Assembly (NCBI GenBank): GCA_019634245.1
Contig: JAHQVR010000152.1
Coordinates: 1 to 6,516, forward strand
Direction: 5' to 3'
Source of the DNA: Gammaproteobacteria bacterium
GTDB taxonomy: Bacteria > Pseudomonadota > Gammaproteobacteria > Granulosicoccales > Granulosicoccaceae
Length of the DNA stretch: 6,516 bases
The notes below the pieces were generated by a model. The model worked only from the letters and a program-made list of their open reading frames with translations, was not told where the DNA came from and did not search any database. The position numbers were made by a program, and so were the translations under genes. Below, in pieces: positions 3,931 to 6,516 of this stretch. Every line of letters begins with the position of its first letter. Within the stretch, counting starts at the first letter, position 1.

Positions 3931-6516
3931 TTAATCCGCCATTGCCGCAACCTTAGCAACCTTAGCGACAGGTGCAACGACCGTATCAATTTTAACAATT
4001 GTATCACTCACTTCAACTGTTTCGCTGATAGGTTGCGCAGGGTTGCCACCCCATCGCTCGCCACTACCAACCATTGAACCTTTCATCAAAAAGCAATGCG
4101 CTTCGAGCACGGCGTCGTCGCCAATCACGGTGCCGTAGTGTACAAAGCCGCTCACACCAATGGTGCATTTTCTGCCAATTTTTATGCTGTCGGATTTAAA
4201 AGTTCCATCTTCAAGCGAATGCCCTTGCACTGCCGAGCCAAAATTCATGCAAGCGTAGTCGCCAATTTCGACTGTGGATGGCTCGGTAATACCAGCGCCA
4301 TTGTCAAACACCATTTTGCCAACCTTTGCGCCCTGCAGTCTTAGCATTAGCGGCTTTAAAGGTGTTCCGTTAAATGTCTCTAAAATAAGATTGATATTCA
4401 TTTTCCAGAAACGCTCATGATTCCAGAAAGGTCTCTCGTACAGTGAACAGACCAAAGGCTTAACGGGATACAACTTCACTACTGCCCTCTCCCAGGCAAT
4501 ATTGTAAAGAGAGATAAAGAACAGTGAGAACATCCCCATCGCGCCAGCAATGAGACCGAGCGTAATTGACGAAGGCAAGGGGCCGTTGATCAGTGCATTG
4601 GCTATCGCAGCAATAGCCAGAGCGATGACAACCATGGCGGTGTAAGCGCGAAGCATAAATAAACCCAGTGTAATCACGTTGGATTTTAACTTCATGGCAA
4701 GACGGCTTTCAAACACACCGGGTTTTTTATAATGATCAAATCGTCCGTCACGCGCTACTGATCTTGGAATTTCAATCGGTGGAGAACCAAGAATTCCTAC
4801 TCCTTCATGTACCTTACCTTCGATCGGCAACATGGCTTTGGTTGCGATCATACAGTCAGTGCCTACTTTCGCACCAACGGGGTACCTTAAGTCGTTGCCG
4901 AGATAGGCATCTGCCGGCACCTCGATTTTGCTCATTCGAAACGCACTGGTAGACATGTCCATATTGAGCATATAAAGCCCGTCGGATACCAATGTGTTGC
5001 GATTAAATTTACACAGGAATGGTGAGTGGTGAATTTGTTCAACACCAAAGTTCGAGCCATTTTGCGTGGCGGTGGATAGATCGTATCCAACTGCTCTAAA
5101 GTACGGCATTATCATCGAACTGTCACCCCACAACGAATGCAGAAAGATCGAATTGCTCGTACGGTTTATGGACTGTGCTAACCAATATTGAAAGCTAAAG
5201 AGACGGTGTACCTTTTCGGGTTTAAAAAATAAATTGTAGAGTTTCGGCATGATCACTACGTTGAGCATCGCAACAACTATACCGCCAATATAAAGAGCAA
5301 GCATTAGGGCCGGAACCAGCGCAAGGCTAATTGAGGAGAACGAGCCCATTGCTGAAGATGGCAAAGATGTGAACAACAGATAGGCAATGACGAATATAAC
5401 CGGCCCTGTTAGCAGAAATCCGCTGAGCATGAAGCCGCCGGTGTAAATCTCACCCGCCCATCGCGAAATATCTAGCTTCGGTATTCGATCGTAATTTACA
5501 GTGGTTTTGCGAGCCGGTGTTCCATGCCAGATTTCACCTTCAGGCACGCTTTGGCCCTCTTGCAAACATGAGGAATTGCCCAGTTGACTATCATTACCAA
5601 CACTGGAGTTGATATCGAGAACCGTTTGTTCGCCAATGTACGCGCCATCTCCGATCTGAACGTAGCCAGTACGAACCCAGCCACGATGTACCGTGTAACC
5701 ATTAAAGATTGAGTCTTGGCGAATAAGCGTGTTATCGCCAACCGATATAAGATCAGTACATACCGGTGCCGGTGCATAAATAAGCGTGCCTTTGCCAATC
5801 TTGGCACCCAACAATCTTAAGTAATAGCTGTAAAACGGAGTGCCGACAAACGCGATCATTGGGTTAGCGCGTATTGCCGTTTTTGCAATCCAGAAACGCA
5901 AGTATTCAGCCGACCAAAGCGGTATCTCTTTTTGTGTAAAGCGTCCAACAGCAACCCACTTAACAGCGATACCGAATGCAACCAGGGCAACAAACATCAC
6001 AACGCTTGAGCCCACAGAGCGCAAATATATGTCGGTCCAGGATTGTCCTGCCAGCAGCCAACGCAACAAAGCTATTGTTAGCGTTGAGAAAATAACCGCC
6101 ACCACGAACATATAGGCAATCTGCATGGTTCCGCAAAAAATATGCTGCGCGCGAGACGCTACCCAATTTTCGAGCTGATGTTCAGGGCAATAACTGTCGT
6201 CGATTTCGTTGTCAGCAATTGGTGGTGCAGATTCTTTATCAGGCTCGGCCTGAAGGTCAGTAGTGGTCTCATTAATTGCAGGTTGCGTGGTATTTAAAGC
6301 ACCTTTATCGTCAGCTTTTGCACGCAATGCGGAGGCAAGTGCAATGACCGAGGGATTTTCATACACTAGAATCATTGACGCTTTTTTCTGTTTTAGCTTG
6401 CGTCGGACCGCGCCAAGATAACGGGCCATTATCAATGAGTCGGCGCCAAGGTCATTGAAAAAATCGGCGTCAGCGGACACAGACTCCACCTTGAGCATGC
6501 TGGCCAATGTTTCTGC
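3931..6516 (-). CDS. Pls/PosA-family NRPS-like synthetase, C-terminal part (carrier domain plus six-TM Pls-type region), 5' end outside window
   Basis: Partial gene; the frame is open through the right edge, so the adenylation domain expected in this family (about 500 residues) is missing from view. Residues are numbered from the edge codon (861 visible). A carrier domain occupies 1-65, with the phosphopantetheine serine Ser27 in LGADSL. An acidic linker (about 70-115) follows, then TM pairs at about 129-154/166-190, 359-382/396-420 and 616-642/650-672. Between and after them lie three soluble domains with left-handed beta-helix (hexapeptide-like) repeats: about 225-345 ending in WHGTPAR, 425-610 and 690-835. 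This is the layout of epsilon-poly-L-lysine synthetase, where the three domains form isopeptide bonds between amino acid monomers without a classical condensation or thioesterase domain. The TTG at 6507 is mid-domain and not a start. Monomer and product cannot be deduced without the A domain. Confidence 0.92.
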   Translation of the reverse strand, partial: AETLASMLKVESVSADADFFNDLGADSLIMARYLGAVRRKLKQKKASMILVYENPSVIALASALRAKADDKGALNTTQPAINETTTDLQAEPDKESAPPIADNEIDDSYCPEHQLENWVASRAQHIFCGTMQIAYMFVVAVIFSTLTIALLRWLLAGQSWTDIYLRSVGSSVVMFVALVAFGIAVKWVAVGRFTQKEIPLWSAEYLRFWIAKTAIRANPMIAFVGTPFYSYYLRLLGAKIGKGTLIYAPAPVCTDLISVGDNTLIRQDSIFNGYTVHRGWVRTGYVQIGDGAYIGEQTVLDINSSVGNDSQLGNSSCLQEGQSVPEGEIWHGTPARKTTVNYDRIPKLDISRWAGEIYTGGFMLSGFLLTGPVIFVIAYLLFTSLPSSAMGSFSSISLALVPALMLALYIGGIVVAMLNVVIMPKLYNLFFKPEKVHRLFSFQYWLAQSINRTSNSIFLHSLWGDSSMIMPYFRAVGYDLSTATQNGSNFGVEQIHHSPFLCKFNRNTLVSDGLYMLNMDMSTSAFRMSKIEVPADAYLGNDLRYPVGAKVGTDCMIATKAMLPIEGKVHEGVGILGSPPIEIPRSVARDGRFDHYKKPGVFESRLAMKLKSNVITLGLFMLRAYTAMVVIALAIAAIANALINGPLPSSITLGLIAGAMGMFSLFFISLYNIAWERAVVKLYPVKPLVCSLYERPFWNHERFWKMNINLILETFNGTPLKPLMLRLQGAKVGKMVFDNGAGITEPSTVEIGDYACMNFGSAVQGHSLEDGTFKSDSIKIGRKCTIGVSGFVHYGTVIGDDAVLEAHCFLMKGSMVGSGERWGGNPAQPISETVEVSDTIVKIDTVVAPVAKVAKVAAMAD

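Noticed and set aside
5496..5807. Minus-strand open frame of 103 codons in another phase
   Set aside because: It overlaps the first beta-helix domain of the synthetase, whose frame is confirmed by hexapeptide-type repeats and the WHGTPAR ending.
6505..6507. TTG as the start of the synthetase gene (858-residue reading)
   Set aside because: The frame continues to the window edge, and the TTG falls within the first helix of the carrier domain, whose remainder and the adenylation domain must lie to the right.

Overview
The window is a stretch of bacterial chromosome with six genes, all on the minus strand and in one direction of reading (right to left). No complete gene lies on the plus strand, and no tRNA, rRNA, CRISPR array or insertion sequence was seen. 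A twin-arginine exported amine dehydrogenase small subunit and MauE/MauD-type accessory proteins suggest a Gram-negative bacterium. A gammaproteobacterium or related marine proteobacterium is my inference; no taxonomic marker is present.

Reading in the direction of transcription: (1) 6516-3931, the C-terminal two thirds of a membrane-bound NRPS-like enzyme of the Pls/PosA (epsilon-poly-lysine synthetase) type. It has a carrier domain followed by six membrane segments alternating with three soluble domains; its adenylation domain lies beyond the right edge. (2) 3854-2958, a cupin/JmjC-type Fe(II)/2-oxoglutarate oxygenase. (3) 2870-1740, an amine dehydrogenase heavy chain (beta-propeller). (4) 1740-1183, MauE. 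(5) 1190-576, MauD. (6) 565-29, the amine dehydrogenase light chain, which carries both tryptophans that form the tryptophan tryptophylquinone (TTQ) cofactor.

Genes 3-6 overlap or nearly touch in the order B-E-D-A, the core order of methylamine (mau) and aralkylamine (aau) dehydrogenase operons. MauE and MauD are known to be needed for maturation and stability of the disulfide-rich light chain. The MauG di-haem enzyme that completes TTQ, an amicyanin/azurin-type acceptor and MauF are not in the window; they may lie left of position 1 or elsewhere.

The unusual part is the company. A TTQ amine dehydrogenase is normally a catabolic enzyme, yet here it follows a Pls-type amide-forming synthetase and a 2OG oxygenase with gaps of only 70 and 87 bases and no visible terminator. 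The inferred reading is a biosynthetic or tailoring locus: the synthetase activates an amino acid or amine and joins it, the oxygenase hydroxylates the tethered unit or product, and the periplasmic quinoprotein oxidatively deaminates a primary amine on the product or on a related substrate. The light chain also lacks one of the two active-site aspartates of the characterised enzymes (Gly in its place), hinting at altered chemistry or substrate.
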